From: Brumimicrobium sp964585545
Lineage (GTDB): Bacteria > Bacteroidota > Bacteroidia > Flavobacteriales_D > Crocinitomicaceae
Direction: 5' to 3'
Length of the DNA stretch: 64,000 nucleotides
Assembly: GCA_964585545.1 (NCBI GenBank)
Contig: CAZPDT010000003.1
Span: forward strand, 62,001 to 126,000
Part shown: piece after piece, positions 16,724-25,859 of the stretch
Position numbering within the stretch: position 1 is the first letter of the stretch
How the letters are laid out: the number at the start of each line of letters is the position of its first letter
Program-made: the position numbers and the translations under genes
The notes under the pieces: model-generated
Database searches by the model: none
What the model was told of the DNA's origin: nothing
What the model saw: only the letters and a program-made list of their open reading frames with translations

Positions 16724-18136
16724 ATGAAAAGTTTATTCTTCACAGTATTTTCTTTACTTTGTTTTGGTTATGGAACGGGTCAAACATTAATATGGAGCGA
16801 GGATTTCGAGAATTCAGCAAGTGATTGGGATTTGTCGCTTACACCGGGCACTAATGGAACCGAAGCAAATATTTGGGAAATGAATGATAACGAAGGTGGA
16901 GTTGCACCCCCAGGGTGTGGAGTTGCCAATAATGGTGATAAAACCCTTCATGTTACGTGTGCAGGCGCTTCATGTATGGGCACTGGTGCTCTTTACACTT
17001 TTGGAGGTGTGCCTAGTGTAGACGCAACAACTGATATTCGTGCAGCATTAATTAATCCCATAAACACCACCTCACAATCGAACTTAGAACTGGTTTTTGA
17101 TTGGATTGGAGTTGGACAGTCTGGTCAAGACTTAGCTGAGTTAGAATACAGTGTTGATGGCGGTTTAACTTGGAATTCATTGTGGTCACAAACACCAGGA
17201 AATACTTGTGGCTTAGGACAAGGAGAATGGAAAGAAGAAACTGTTATTCTACCTCCTGTAACGGAAAATATAGCCGTTTTAAGACTTGCTTTCCATTGGA
17301 TTAACGATAATGATGGAACAGGCACCAACCCATCGTTTGCCGTAAACAACCTAAGGTTATTTGCTGATAATGCTCTCCCCCCAACAGCCTCATTCATTAT
17401 TGACTCTAGCTCAGTTTGTCAAGGAGATTGCATTTCCTTTACGGATATATCATTAGGGAATCCAACTTCATGGCAATGGACATTCGAAGGAGGAACGCCT
17501 TCTACCTCAACAGAACAAAACCCTTCAAACATTTGTTTTGATTCTTCAGGGGTTTACAGCATTACTTTAAAAGCTACCAATGCAAATGGAACTGACCAAA
17601 TTGTAAATCCACTTAATGTTCACGATCTTCCAGAAATTATTGGTTATGGCGACACGACAATTGACATGGGAGGAGCAGCAGACCTTGAAGCTGTGCCTAT
17701 CAGCGCTGGAAATGTTTTCTGGAGTCCAGATGAAAACATCGATTGTCCTACATGTCTAAATGTTGTTGCTGATCCTTTAATTACAACAACTTATTATCCT
17801 TCTATAATTGATCCCAATGGATGTATTGGGAGAGATACTGTAGTTGTTAAAGTCAATTTTGAAGAAATTGTTGAAGTGCCAAGTGCATTTTCCCCCAATG
17901 GAGATGGAGTAAATGATTCACTTCATGTTTTAGGAGTGGGACTCGTTAACATTAATTTTAAAGTCTATAATCGGTACGGTCAAATGGTGTTTTCAACAGA
18001 CAATATCAACAAAGGCTGGGATGGAACTATGGATGGAAAACCTCTAAATCAAGGAGTTTTTGCTTATACTCTAAAATACGACCTGATCAATGGTACGCAT
18101 GGAGAAAAATCTGGTAATGTAACGCTCGTAAAATAA
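16724..18136 (+). CDS. Secreted PKD-domain protein with type B T9SS sorting domain
   Basis: A 470-residue T9SS cargo protein. After a signal peptide (MKSLFFTVFSLLCFGYGTGQ) comes a beta-sandwich region at about 22-215 (WSEDFENSASDWDL, LELVFDWIGVGQSGQDLAEL, LRLAFHWINDNDG) that looks like a MAM/jelly-roll adhesive or carbohydrate-binding module. A PKD domain follows at about 220-300 (CQGDCISFTDISLGNPTSWQ, GVYSITLKATNANG). The last 85 residues are a gliding-motility-associated (CHU_C, type B) sorting domain: PSAFSPNGDGVNDSLHV, FKVYNRYGQMVFST, NKGWDGTMDGKPLNQGVFAY. The PorP/SprF-type gene starts 7 nt downstream, the usual arrangement for type B cargo and its dedicated outer-membrane partner. Confidence 0.88.
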   Translation: MKSLFFTVFSLLCFGYGTGQTLIWSEDFENSASDWDLSLTPGTNGTEANIWEMNDNEGGVAPPGCGVANNGDKTLHVTCAGASCMGTGALYTFGGVPSVDATTDIRAALINPINTTSQSNLELVFDWIGVGQSGQDLAELEYSVDGGLTWNSLWSQTPGNTCGLGQGEWKEETVILPPVTENIAVLRLAFHWINDNDGTGTNPSFAVNNLRLFADNALPPTASFIIDSSSVCQGDCISFTDISLGNPTSWQWTFEGGTPSTSTEQNPSNICFDSSGVYSITLKATNANGTDQIVNPLNVHDLPEIIGYGDTTIDMGGAADLEAVPISAGNVFWSPDENIDCPTCLNVVADPLITTTYYPSIIDPNGCIGRDTVVVKVNFEEIVEVPSAFSPNGDGVNDSLHVLGVGLVNINFKVYNRYGQMVFSTDNINKGWDGTMDGKPLNQGVFAYTLKYDLINGTHGEKSGNVTLVK

Positions 18137-18142
18137 AATCAA

Positions 18143-19147
18143 ATGAAGAAACTCATCACAATTACAATAGCAATAGCAGTATCTTCAATTGTTACTGCAC
18201 AGCAAGGCAAAAACTTCAGTCTTTGGTTTTTAAACAATATGCAACACAATCCAGCTACTGTTGGGAACATCAATAATGACATGAAGGTATTTGCTAATTT
18301 TAGATACCAATATTTCACTGTGACCGATAAACCTTTTCAAACCCTATCAGCCTCTGCTGAAGGAAAATTGTTTAAAGGTAAAAAAAGACCGAATTTTTTG
18401 GGTCTCGGTGTGTCTTTCATTAACGATATGAGTGGTGACGGCAAATATACAGTCAACAATGTTGCTGTTCCCATCTCCTATCACATCTATTTTAACAGAA
18501 AGAATTCCATCTCTTTGGGTATTTCACCAGGTGTATACCAACGCAGCTTAAGTCCTGGAAATTTAACATGGGAGAGCCAATGGAATGGTTTTCAATTTGA
18601 TAAAGGTCTGGGGCTCGAACCAGTTCCTCGGGCATCACTATCACATTTTGATTTGGGTGTTGGATTGTTTTACCAATTTAAAGCATCATCATCAAACAAA
18701 ATTTATGTTGGCATTTCAACCCAGCATCTATTAGAACCCAAATTAAGATTTAATTTAGAGGATAATTTAATGAGGAGATATGTAGGACAATTCGGAATGA
18801 CAAAAAGGTTCTCAAACAGTTATTTTGGTATTTCTCCACAAATCTTTGCCATGATCCAAGGGCCAAACAGAAATATGATTTTTGGTTCTAACTTTGACTT
18901 TTATTTACAAGACCCCTCTAAAAAAACAATATTCGTTGCCCCGAGAAAATTCTCGTTCGGAGTTTATTATCGCTTAAATGATGCCATAATCGCAAATGCT
19001 CAGTTTTCATTTAATGGAGTGACTATTGCAGCCTCATACGACGCCAACATTAATAGTATGAGTCCTCAATCAAAGACAGTTGGCGGATTTGAAGTGGCAC
19101 TTATGTGGGACTTTAAGTTCAACAAAAAAGCAAGTAAGCTATATTAA
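18143..19147 (+). CDS. PorP/SprF-family T9SS outer-membrane protein, cargo partner
   Basis: A 334-residue predicted outer-membrane beta-barrel with signal peptide MKKLITITIAIAVSSIVTAQ. Family marks are the early QHNPATVGNINNDMKVFANF stretch, alternating aromatic strands, LGLGVSFINDMSGDGKY, SISLGISPGVYQRSL, KIYVGISTQHLLEP, and the closing GGFEVALMWDF. SprF-type proteins are needed for secretion or attachment of specific type B cargo such as SprB. Being 7 nt behind the PKD/type B cargo gene, it most likely serves that protein. It is a paralogue of the porP/sprF gene at 35.4 kb. Confidence 0.88.
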   Translation: MKKLITITIAIAVSSIVTAQQGKNFSLWFLNNMQHNPATVGNINNDMKVFANFRYQYFTVTDKPFQTLSASAEGKLFKGKKRPNFLGLGVSFINDMSGDGKYTVNNVAVPISYHIYFNRKNSISLGISPGVYQRSLSPGNLTWESQWNGFQFDKGLGLEPVPRASLSHFDLGVGLFYQFKASSSNKIYVGISTQHLLEPKLRFNLEDNLMRRYVGQFGMTKRFSNSYFGISPQIFAMIQGPNRNMIFGSNFDFYLQDPSKKTIFVAPRKFSFGVYYRLNDAIIANAQFSFNGVTIAASYDANINSMSPQSKTVGGFEVALMWDFKFNKKASKLY

Positions 19148-19151
19148 TGGT

Positions 19152-19745
19152 TTGAATTATCTCGGTCATTTATATTTCTCTGAAGATCATTATCCTTTGA
19201 TGTTAGCCAATTTATATGGTGATTTTGTGAAAGGAAAGAACCACACATTTCTGCCCGAAATAGTTCAAAAGGGTGTTTCCTTGCATCGAAAAATTGATCA
19301 CTATATCGACCACCATCCATTGGTAAAAGAAATACGTTTGAAGTTATACAAAGAGCTTCCAAAGGTGGCGGGTATTGCTGTAGATTTATATTTCGATCAT
19401 CTTTTGGCTAAATATTGGAACGTATACCATCAAAAACCCTTACATCAATTTGTCGATGATTTCTTTGAATTTGCACTGCAACAAGAACATCTTACATTCA
19501 AAAAAAATAATTTTAAATATCCTTCTCAATTTATTCATCTTTTAACATTAATGAAAGAGGAAAACTGGATCAAAAGATATGAATATATTGAAGGATTAGA
19601 AATGGCTTCAAAAGGACTTTCACGACGCATTTCTTTTCCCAATAAATTGGCCTCCTCCGAACGTATATTTTTGAAACACCAAGAAGAAATTCATTTTGTT
19701 TTTAACCAATATATGAAAGATGCTCAAATGATCTTTAAAACGTAA
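19152..19745 (+). CDS. ACP phosphodiesterase (AcpH-like), TTG start
   Basis: The product resembles acyl-carrier-protein phosphodiesterase, which removes phosphopantetheine from holo-ACP: LNYLGHLYFSEDHYPLMLAN, NLYGDFVKG, VSLHRKIDHYIDHHPLVKEI, VAGIAVDLYFDHLLAKYWN. These His/Asp patterns are those of the HD-like AcpH fold. The first ATG of the open frame (19080) lies deep in the PorP/SprF gene and would add a meaningless N-terminus. The TTG at 19152 gives MNYLGHLYFS, exactly where AcpH proteins begin, 4 nt after the upstream stop and 197 residues long, close to the family's usual 190-200. Why it follows a secretion gene is unclear. Confidence 0.78.
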   Translation: MNYLGHLYFSEDHYPLMLANLYGDFVKGKNHTFLPEIVQKGVSLHRKIDHYIDHHPLVKEIRLKLYKELPKVAGIAVDLYFDHLLAKYWNVYHQKPLHQFVDDFFEFALQQEHLTFKKNNFKYPSQFIHLLTLMKEENWIKRYEYIEGLEMASKGLSRRISFPNKLASSERIFLKHQEEIHFVFNQYMKDAQMIFKT

Positions 19746-19902
19746 TTTAAAATTTACCAATATAGTTATACACAATCCTCAAACAGTTGATAATAAAAGA
19801 ATCTGTTAAAAAATACGGTGATTTTTTATTGAAATTATTCATAAGAAAGGCATCAAATCTTATACGGTTACCAAATGTTTTTTATATATTTATAAAAACA
19901 AA

Positions 19903-21375
19903 TTGTACATTTTGTATCATAATCTAAAACACTATAAACATTTAATTCTTTTGTTTACTTTCTTAACATTAGTTCTATTTGCATGTCAAAATAGTGTTGA
20001 GAAGGGAAACGAAATGGTGGGAAAAGTACAAGCTGAAAACAAGAAAGACCTCAAAGAAATTCTTAAAGAAAATAAACTTACTGTCCTGGCTGAAAATAGT
20101 GCTGGAAGCTATTTTATCTACCGAGGCCATAAAATGGGACTGGAGTATGAAATTCTGAATGCCTTTGCCAAAGAAATCGGAGTTAAGATTGAAGTTAAAG
20201 TCATTAACAATCTCGATGATATGATTCCTATGCTCAAAGAAGAAAAAGGAGATATTATTGCTTGTAATTATACCGTAACAAAAGAAAGAAGAAAGAAAAT
20301 TGACTTTTCTATTCCAATAATGACGACCTCTCAAGTATTGGTTCAGAGAAAACCTAAAGATTGGCAAACAACAAGAAAAAGTGTCTGGGAGAAAGAATTA
20401 ATCAGAGAACCCGGTCAATTGTCTCGAAAAACCGTTCATGTGTGGACAAACTCAAGTTACTATGAGCGTTTAATTAATTTGCAAAATGAGTTGGGGGACA
20501 CCATAATCATTAAACCGCTTGGCGGAAATGTATCGCCTGAAAAGGCAATGGAATTGGTTTCAAAAGGATTTATCGATTATACAGTTCTCGATAAAAATGC
20601 AACACAATTGAATAAACGTTACTATCCCGATCTCGATACACGACTGGAAATAAGCGTAAAACAACGTATCGCCTTTGGATTGCGAAAAAAAAGTCCGCTA
20701 CTTAGAAAAAGACTTGATGCATGGTTGAAGAAGTTTAAAAAGACCTCTAAATACAAATATATCATTCACAAATATTTGTATTCACCTTCATATTCAAATC
20801 GTTCCAATAGTTACTATTCATCGGTTACGGGCAATGCAATATCTCCTTATGATCCCATCATAAAAAAAGCAGCCAAACGATATGGATGGGATTGGCGATT
20901 GATTGCCTCTCTAATTTATCAAGAATCAAAATTTCAAACCAATGTTCAATCATGGGCTGGAGCCTATGGCTTGATGCAGTTTATGCCTACAGTAGGCCCT
21001 TCTTTTAACGTTTTCCCCGATTCTCCCCCTGCAATTCAAATCAATGGAGGTGTAAAGAAAATTACCGTTGATTATAGACAATGGAAATCAATTCCTGATT
21101 CTATACAACGTGTAAAATTTACCCTTGCTACATATAACGCTGGTATTGGACATGTTCTTGATGCACAACGTTTGGCTAAGAAGTATGGAAAAGACCCATT
21201 GGTGTGGGATGATAATGTGGAGATTTTTATTAAAAACCTTTCTGACCCAAAGTACTATCAAGACCCCGTTTGTTATTATGGTTACATGAGAGGGTCTGAA
21301 ACGTATAATTATGTTCGAGAAATATTTATTCGTTACCCTGAATATAAAACTGCTTTCCCGGAAGAAAACTCATAA
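19903..21375 (+). CDS. MltF-like lytic murein transglycosylase lipoprotein
   Basis: A 490-residue enzyme with two modules. A lipoprotein signal (LLFTFLTLVLFAC, lipid Cys28) is followed by a family-3 solute-binding domain at about 55-290 (LTVLAENSAGSYFIYRGHKM, DIIACNYTVTKERRKKIDFS) and an SLT transglycosylase domain at about 315-480 with catalytic Glu341 in IYQESKF, then WAGAYGLMQFMP and LATYNAGIGHVLDA. It cleaves the MurNAc-GlcNAc bond of peptidoglycan to form 1,6-anhydro ends; in MltF the binding module senses muropeptides. There is no ATG before the signal peptide: the start must be TTG at 19903 or 19912. The 156-nt AT-rich gap upstream holds nothing else recognisable. Confidence 0.85.
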   Translation: MYILYHNLKHYKHLILLFTFLTLVLFACQNSVEKGNEMVGKVQAENKKDLKEILKENKLTVLAENSAGSYFIYRGHKMGLEYEILNAFAKEIGVKIEVKVINNLDDMIPMLKEEKGDIIACNYTVTKERRKKIDFSIPIMTTSQVLVQRKPKDWQTTRKSVWEKELIREPGQLSRKTVHVWTNSSYYERLINLQNELGDTIIIKPLGGNVSPEKAMELVSKGFIDYTVLDKNATQLNKRYYPDLDTRLEISVKQRIAFGLRKKSPLLRKRLDAWLKKFKKTSKYKYIIHKYLYSPSYSNRSNSYYSSVTGNAISPYDPIIKKAAKRYGWDWRLIASLIYQESKFQTNVQSWAGAYGLMQFMPTVGPSFNVFPDSPPAIQINGGVKKITVDYRQWKSIPDSIQRVKFTLATYNAGIGHVLDAQRLAKKYGKDPLVWDDNVEIFIKNLSDPKYYQDPVCYYGYMRGSETYNYVREIFIRYPEYKTAFPEENS

Positions 21376-21453
21376 CTTTTATTCGAGAAACTACCATTAA
21401 TCATTTATGCATAGTTGGAATTAAAGTGCTTATTTGTCTACGCAACAAAATTA

Positions 21454-21485
21454 TTTGATATTTTATGAATTTTGACGTAAATTGC
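21454..21485 (+). promoter_or_regulatory. Candidate promoter for the subtilase gene
   Basis: TTTG at 21454-21457, a 20-nt spacer, then TAAATTGC at 21478-21485, one base short of TAnnTTTG. About 28 nt remain to the ATG. Confidence 0.3.
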
Positions 21486-21512
21486 ACAAGTTAAACTTAA
21501 TAAAACATTAAA

Positions 21513-24296
21513 ATGTATAGAACTGTACAAATAACGGCCTTTTTTATCGTCCTCTCTATCTGTGCCAATCAATCGATTGCGCAAATTCAAAAATCCACTC
21601 CTGAAAAAATAAGCAATCAAATAATAGTACGGATGCAACCAGGACAAGATGCACATAAAATTAGTCGGGAGGTTGACCCAAGTTACGATCTAAAAACGGT
21701 TAAAGTCTTATCCCAACACGCTGATATTTGGTTATTGGAATTCAACGAAAACAACATTGATCAACAGCACGTTTTAAATGTCCTCAACAGATTGAATAAC
21801 GTCTTATATGCACAACCCAACAGAGCGGTTAAACTCAGGGCAGCACCTAATGATCCAGATTTCGGAAATCAATGGCAGTATGATAATATAGAAGCGCAAG
21901 ACGCTTGGGATATTACAACTGGAGGAACAACTCCTAATGGAACTGAAATCGTAGTGGCACTTATAGAAAGTGCAGACCTTATCAACCATGAAGATTTGAA
22001 AGACAATCGATGGGTCAATTCAGCAGAAATTCCAAACAATGGTATTGATGATGATGGCAATGGATACATTGATGATTATAATGGCTGGAACGTAAGTTCT
22101 GACAATGATAATATTGGTACTGGCTCACACGGAACAAGTTGTGCAGGAATGATTGGTGCTAAAGGAAATAATGGCACTGGCGTTACTGGAATCAATTGGG
22201 ATGTGAAAATCATGGATATTGCGGGATATAACAGTCCTTTTACTGAAGCTAATATTATTGAAGCCTACAATTATGCACTCCAAGCCCGACTTCTGTGGAA
22301 TCAAACGCAAGGTGCTGAAGGTGCATTTGTTGTTGTTACAAGTGCTTCATGGGGAGTTGACAATGGAAATCCTGATGATTACCCTATTTGGTGCAGCTTT
22401 TATGAAGACCTAGGAGCAGCTGGAATACTCAATTGTGGCGCAACAACAAATAACCATAATGATGTTGACGCAGTTGGTGACGTTCCTACTGCTTGCTCTA
22501 GTGATTATATGATAAGTGTAACAGCAACTGATCAATCTGACATAATAGACTTTGCAGGATATGGTCAAACCACCATTGATTTGGGAGCACCAGGATCAAG
22601 CATCTATACAACGTCTTCTAATAATGGCTATGGAAGTACTTCTGGAACTTCATTTGCAACGCCTTTAACAGCCGGACTTATTGGATTGATGTACAGTGCT
22701 CCATGTGAAGGTCTTGAAGCAATGGCTAAAGTTGACCCACAAGGTACTGCCGATATAGTGCGTCAATCACTATTTGATGCTGTTGATAAAAATGGATATT
22801 TAGCTACCAGAACCGTTACAGGGGGAAGAATCAACGCTAAAAGAGCAATTGATACATTAATGGTAAGGATTTGTAATACTTGCTTGCCTCCCTCCAACAT
22901 TACAACAGATTCAATAAGTAATGACCAAACGAGTATTTATTATAACAAAATCAGTGATACATCAAGTTATAATATATATATCCGTGTTGCTGATACTGGA
23001 ACTTGGGTGAATTATACGACCACAGATACCACATTCCTGTTTACAAACCTTGACAGTTGTACCCAATATGAATATACAGTTTTAGCCGACTGCAATAATG
23101 ATGGTCCAAGCAGTACTGGCAACCAAACATTTAAAACCGTAGGGTGTGGAAATTGCATTGACCTCAGTTATTGTGCCGCCAAAGCTGAAAATCCCAGCAC
23201 AACATTTTACGTAAAAACCCCCTCTTCCATAGAAGGCACATATTCTATTGTTCCAACGGGTAATTTTGGAGGCAACATCAACAGTGGATATGCTTACGGG
23301 GAATTGGTCTTGGTAAATGATGGATCTGCTGCGCCAGAAGAAGGATGCAATACCCTAACTAATGTGCTCGAAGTAAATGGCAATATTGCTGTTATTATGA
23401 GAGGAAATTGTCCGTTTGTTGATAAAGTTATGAATGCTCAAGATGCAGGGGCGACTGCTGCAATTATTATTAATAATGTGTCGAGTGCTCCAATTGAAAT
23501 GGGAGGTACAAATAGTAATATCACTATACCAGCAGTTATGATATCACAATCGGATGGCAATACTCTACTCACATCAATTAATAATGGAGATCATCCGATG
23601 GCGTTATTGGGTCAACAAAATGAATGGATTGCCTCCTTTGAAGTTAATGGAACCCAATTTTCAACTGGAGATAATGACGGATATATATTTACAAGTAACC
23701 CTCTAACATTAACGCTTGGAGCAACATATCCATTTAGCATAACACCAGGATTTGATGGAGCTCCATTGGAAGAATACTATCGGATTTGGCTTGATTTAGA
23801 TCAAGAAGGTAGCTTTTCCCAATCAGACCTTATTTATGATTCTGGAAGTCCAGATGGGAATCCACTCAGTGACGTTCTAACCATTCCATCTTCAGCAAAA
23901 TTAGGGAACACTCGCATGCGGGTTCAAATGGCTTTTCAAGGATTTGACAACATAACATTACCGGGATATTGTGGTAATTACTTCTCTGGCGAAGTTGAAG
24001 ATTATTGCGTTACTATAAATGATGATGATGTTTTGGAACTGAGTAAGGAAAAGGTAAAAGATGGAATCACCATATATCCCAATCCTTCAAAGGATCAAAT
24101 TTTTATAGAAAAAAGTTCAGATGCCAAAGAAATAAAAATATACAATCCAAAAGGACAATTGATTAATCAATCAAAATTACTTCAAGATGTAACCACCATT
24201 GATGTTAAAAATTGGGCTTCAGGAATTTACTTTGTACATCTCTTCGATAAAGAAGGAGGAATAATTACAATTGAGAAATTAAGTGTAATTCCATAA
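21513..24296 (+). CDS. Secreted subtilase (S8) with PA, GEVEDY and type A sorting domains
   Basis: A 927-residue T9SS cargo protease. Signal peptide, a short prodomain (about 30-105), then an S8 catalytic domain at about 125-450. His206 (GSHGTSCAG) and Ser380 (GTSFATPLTAG) are present, but the catalytic Asp position reads Glu (VVALIESADL, E152). A calcium-binding-like loop follows (DDDGNGYIDDYNGWN). Next come an fn3-like domain (about 455-545), a PA-type insert (about 565-705; GNCPFVDKVMNAQDAGATAA), a GEVEDYC module, and a C-terminal type A sorting domain (ITIYPNPSKDQIFIE, WASGIYFVHLFDKEGG). It probably degrades extracellular protein; the Asp-to-Glu change leaves activity uncertain. A strong terminator follows. 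Confidence 0.88.
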   Translation: MYRTVQITAFFIVLSICANQSIAQIQKSTPEKISNQIIVRMQPGQDAHKISREVDPSYDLKTVKVLSQHADIWLLEFNENNIDQQHVLNVLNRLNNVLYAQPNRAVKLRAAPNDPDFGNQWQYDNIEAQDAWDITTGGTTPNGTEIVVALIESADLINHEDLKDNRWVNSAEIPNNGIDDDGNGYIDDYNGWNVSSDNDNIGTGSHGTSCAGMIGAKGNNGTGVTGINWDVKIMDIAGYNSPFTEANIIEAYNYALQARLLWNQTQGAEGAFVVVTSASWGVDNGNPDDYPIWCSFYEDLGAAGILNCGATTNNHNDVDAVGDVPTACSSDYMISVTATDQSDIIDFAGYGQTTIDLGAPGSSIYTTSSNNGYGSTSGTSFATPLTAGLIGLMYSAPCEGLEAMAKVDPQGTADIVRQSLFDAVDKNGYLATRTVTGGRINAKRAIDTLMVRICNTCLPPSNITTDSISNDQTSIYYNKISDTSSYNIYIRVADTGTWVNYTTTDTTFLFTNLDSCTQYEYTVLADCNNDGPSSTGNQTFKTVGCGNCIDLSYCAAKAENPSTTFYVKTPSSIEGTYSIVPTGNFGGNINSGYAYGELVLVNDGSAAPEEGCNTLTNVLEVNGNIAVIMRGNCPFVDKVMNAQDAGATAAIIINNVSSAPIEMGGTNSNITIPAVMISQSDGNTLLTSINNGDHPMALLGQQNEWIASFEVNGTQFSTGDNDGYIFTSNPLTLTLGATYPFSITPGFDGAPLEEYYRIWLDLDQEGSFSQSDLIYDSGSPDGNPLSDVLTIPSSAKLGNTRMRVQMAFQGFDNITLPGYCGNYFSGEVEDYCVTINDDDVLELSKEKVKDGITIYPNPSKDQIFIEKSSDAKEIKIYNPKGQLINQSKLLQDVTTIDVKNWASGIYFVHLFDKEGGIITIEKLSVIP

Positions 24297-24314
24297 TCTA
24301 AAACATGAATAAAA

Positions 24315-24349
24315 AAAGAGGAATAAATGCAAAACACTTATTCCTCTTT
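24315..24349 (+). terminator. Rho-independent-type terminator after the subtilase gene
   Basis: A perfect 12-bp stem (AAAGAGGAATAA / TTATTCCTCTTT) with an 11-nt loop, 18 nt after the stop codon. The A-rich left and T-rich right flanks make it usable on either strand. Confidence 0.8.
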
Positions 24350-24471
24350 CTCGCTAAACCATGCTAAAACTATAAAACCTAATTGTTATTTACTATGAAT
24401 AAATAACTGGTACAAACTTAACTATTATTTATACATTAAAAAAGAAAAGAAGATATTTTATGATTTTTTAA

Positions 24472-24960
24472 GATTGGGGAGACTTAAACCATAAAGATGT
24501 TGGTAATCCTTATAATACATATTTTTTTGATATAAACATGTTAATCTTAAAGATAAATAAAGAAGGTGATATGGAGTGGGTTAATGTTCTTAAAAGGAAT
24601 ACTTCTAGTTTGCACAATACCAATTTAAATGGTTGTTTAGATTATATTACTGAAGAAGGGGACCTTGAGATTGTATTTAATGGAATAAGAAAAGACTTTA
24701 CTACTGGGAAATATTCACCAAATATAAATTCGGTTAAACCATCTCTAATGTTTGCTGTCAAGGGTGTAACTCCAGTAAAGGCAATTATCGATTTATCTTC
24801 GGGAGATATGAGGATTAAGAAAGCAGACTTTAAAGACAATGAAGTCTATGCTCTTCTTATTAGTGATGCTAAAAAGTTAGATCAACCAGGGGAGTATTTA
24901 ATAAAATGTATTCTCAATGACAAACCTCATCTATCAGTAATTGATTTCAAAGAAGATTAA
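24472..24960 (+). pseudogene. Remnant of a larger gene, C-terminal part only
   Basis: The first ATG is at 24538, giving 140 residues, but coding-like sequence in the same frame extends back to a stop at 24469-24471 (DWGDLNHKDVGNPYNTYFF before the Met). The protein opens in mid-domain: MLILKINKEGDMEWVNVLKR is the kind of strand pair found inside beta-propeller-like exported Bacteroidota proteins, and no signal peptide or start context is present. It therefore looks like the 3' end of a truncated gene, lying between a terminator and a toxin-antitoxin pair. A genuine short gene from 24538 cannot be excluded. The 120 nt before it (24350-24470) are AT-rich with no feature I can name. Confidence 0.5.
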
Positions 24961-25085
24961 TTTAGAGGTTCCCGTTTGTATTGTTATTTATTTAAAGACC
25001 AGGTAGTATCATCGAAGGTAATCTCGGATTTCTGCGGATTTCTTTTACAGCACATTTGCTAGTTAATTTTGTTTTTATTGTTGCT

Positions 25086-25117
25086 TTTGTCTATTTTTGT
25101 TTGAGTATATAACTTTA
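25086..25117 (+). promoter_or_regulatory. Candidate promoter for the toxin-antitoxin pair
   Basis: TTTG at 25086-25089, a 20-nt spacer, then TAACTTTA at 25110-25117 (seven of eight to TAnnTTTG counting the free positions), 34 nt before the antitoxin ATG. Slightly upstream, CGGATTTCT occurs twice with a 10-nt period (25025-25043). Confidence 0.45.
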
Positions 25118-25151
25118 GAAATTCTTTGAATATCTATTATAAAACAACATC

Positions 25152-25361
25152 ATGAAAGAAATTACTTTAAAAGTCGATGAAAAAAAATTTAAAGCCTTTT
25201 TAAGTTTTATCAAGACAATTGATTATGTCTCAGTATTGGATGAAATAGATATTCCTTTAGAACAACAATTGGAGGCAAAACGAAGGTTAAATCTGATTGA
25301 GGAAGGTAAAATGAAAACAAGAAGCTGGAGCGAAGCGAAACAAGATGTCTTTAAACGGTAA
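25152..25361 (+). CDS. Putative antitoxin of a RelE/ParE-type module
   Basis: A 69-residue charged, mostly helical protein (MKEITLKVDEKKFKAFLSFI, then LEAKRRLNLIEEGKMKTRSW). The C-terminal stretch, with basic residues and a Trp, resembles toxin-wrapping tails of small antitoxins. No strong DNA-binding motif is seen, although the first strand (EITLKVDE) could be ribbon-helix-helix-like. Its role is inferred mainly from position: its stop overlaps the toxin start by one base (TAATG), the classic antitoxin-first, coupled layout. Confidence 0.7.
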   Translation: MKEITLKVDEKKFKAFLSFIKTIDYVSVLDEIDIPLEQQLEAKRRLNLIEEGKMKTRSWSEAKQDVFKR

Positions 25362-25654
25362 TGGAATATTCTTTATCTATTTCAGAAGCTGCCGAGCTTG
25401 ATATCAGAGATGTCTTTATTTGGTACGAAGATCAAAAAGATAAACTAGGTATCGCTTTTGAAAAACAAATCTCTAAAACTATCCAAACCATTCAGAAAAA
25501 TCCACTGAAGATTCAAATTCGGTATAACCAAACCAGAGTGGCTTTCTTAAATAAATTTCCTTACGGTGTACATTTTAATATTATCGATAATGAAATCATT
25601 ATTGTTGCTGTTTTTCATACCTCCCTAAGCCCACATAAGTGGAAAGAAAGATGA
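25361..25654 (+). CDS. RelE/ParE-family toxin
   Basis: A 97-residue protein with the RelE/ParE superfamily pattern: YSLSISEAAELDIRDVFIWY, GIAFEKQISKTIQTIQKNP, then the basic beta-sheet end (IQIRYNQTRVAFLNKFPYGV, IIVAVFHTSLSPHKWKER). RelE toxins cut mRNA on the ribosome and ParE toxins block gyrase; the superfamily cannot be split here from sequence alone, although the KFPYGVHF and AVFHTSLSPHKW patterns are usual for Bacteroidota ParE-like members. It overlaps the antitoxin by one base. Its stop codon overlaps the start of an IS3 transposase scar, so an insertion once landed at its 3' end. Confidence 0.82.
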   Translation: MEYSLSISEAAELDIRDVFIWYEDQKDKLGIAFEKQISKTIQTIQKNPLKIQIRYNQTRVAFLNKFPYGVHFNIIDNEIIIVAVFHTSLSPHKWKER

Positions 25655-25857
25655 AACATTTAAATATTGAGCAACAGGAAGAAATCATCAATGATTACAA
25701 CACAATCCGACCACATGGATCATTGCTCGGTCTTACTCCTTTTGAATGTTACACTTCTGAAAATGTAAATCTTGACTTCAAGAAACAAAAGATGAATTCC
25801 AAAAAAGAGAGAATTGCTCAAAATAGAGCAGTGAACTGTGAGGTTTGTAATAATTAA
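25651..25857 (+). pseudogene. IS3-family transposase C-terminal remnant
   Basis: The frame encodes DYNTIRPHGSLLGLTPFECY, the well-known C-terminal signature of IS3-family transposases (YN..RPH..L...TP). The catalytic DDE core, the left end and the orfA part are missing, so this is a decayed scar and not a mobile element. The ATG at 25651 overlaps the toxin stop; an ATG at 25639 is inside the toxin. No inverted repeat could be paired. Confidence 0.75.
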
Positions 25858-25859
25858 AT

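Noticed and set aside
24538..24960. Complete small gene starting at the ATG at 24538
   Set aside because: Coding-like sequence continues upstream of the ATG in the same frame, and the product begins in mid-domain without a signal, so a truncated remnant is the better reading.
25639..25857. Functional transposase gene
   Set aside because: Only the C-terminal signature of an IS3 transposase is present; no catalytic core, no orfA and no terminal repeats.
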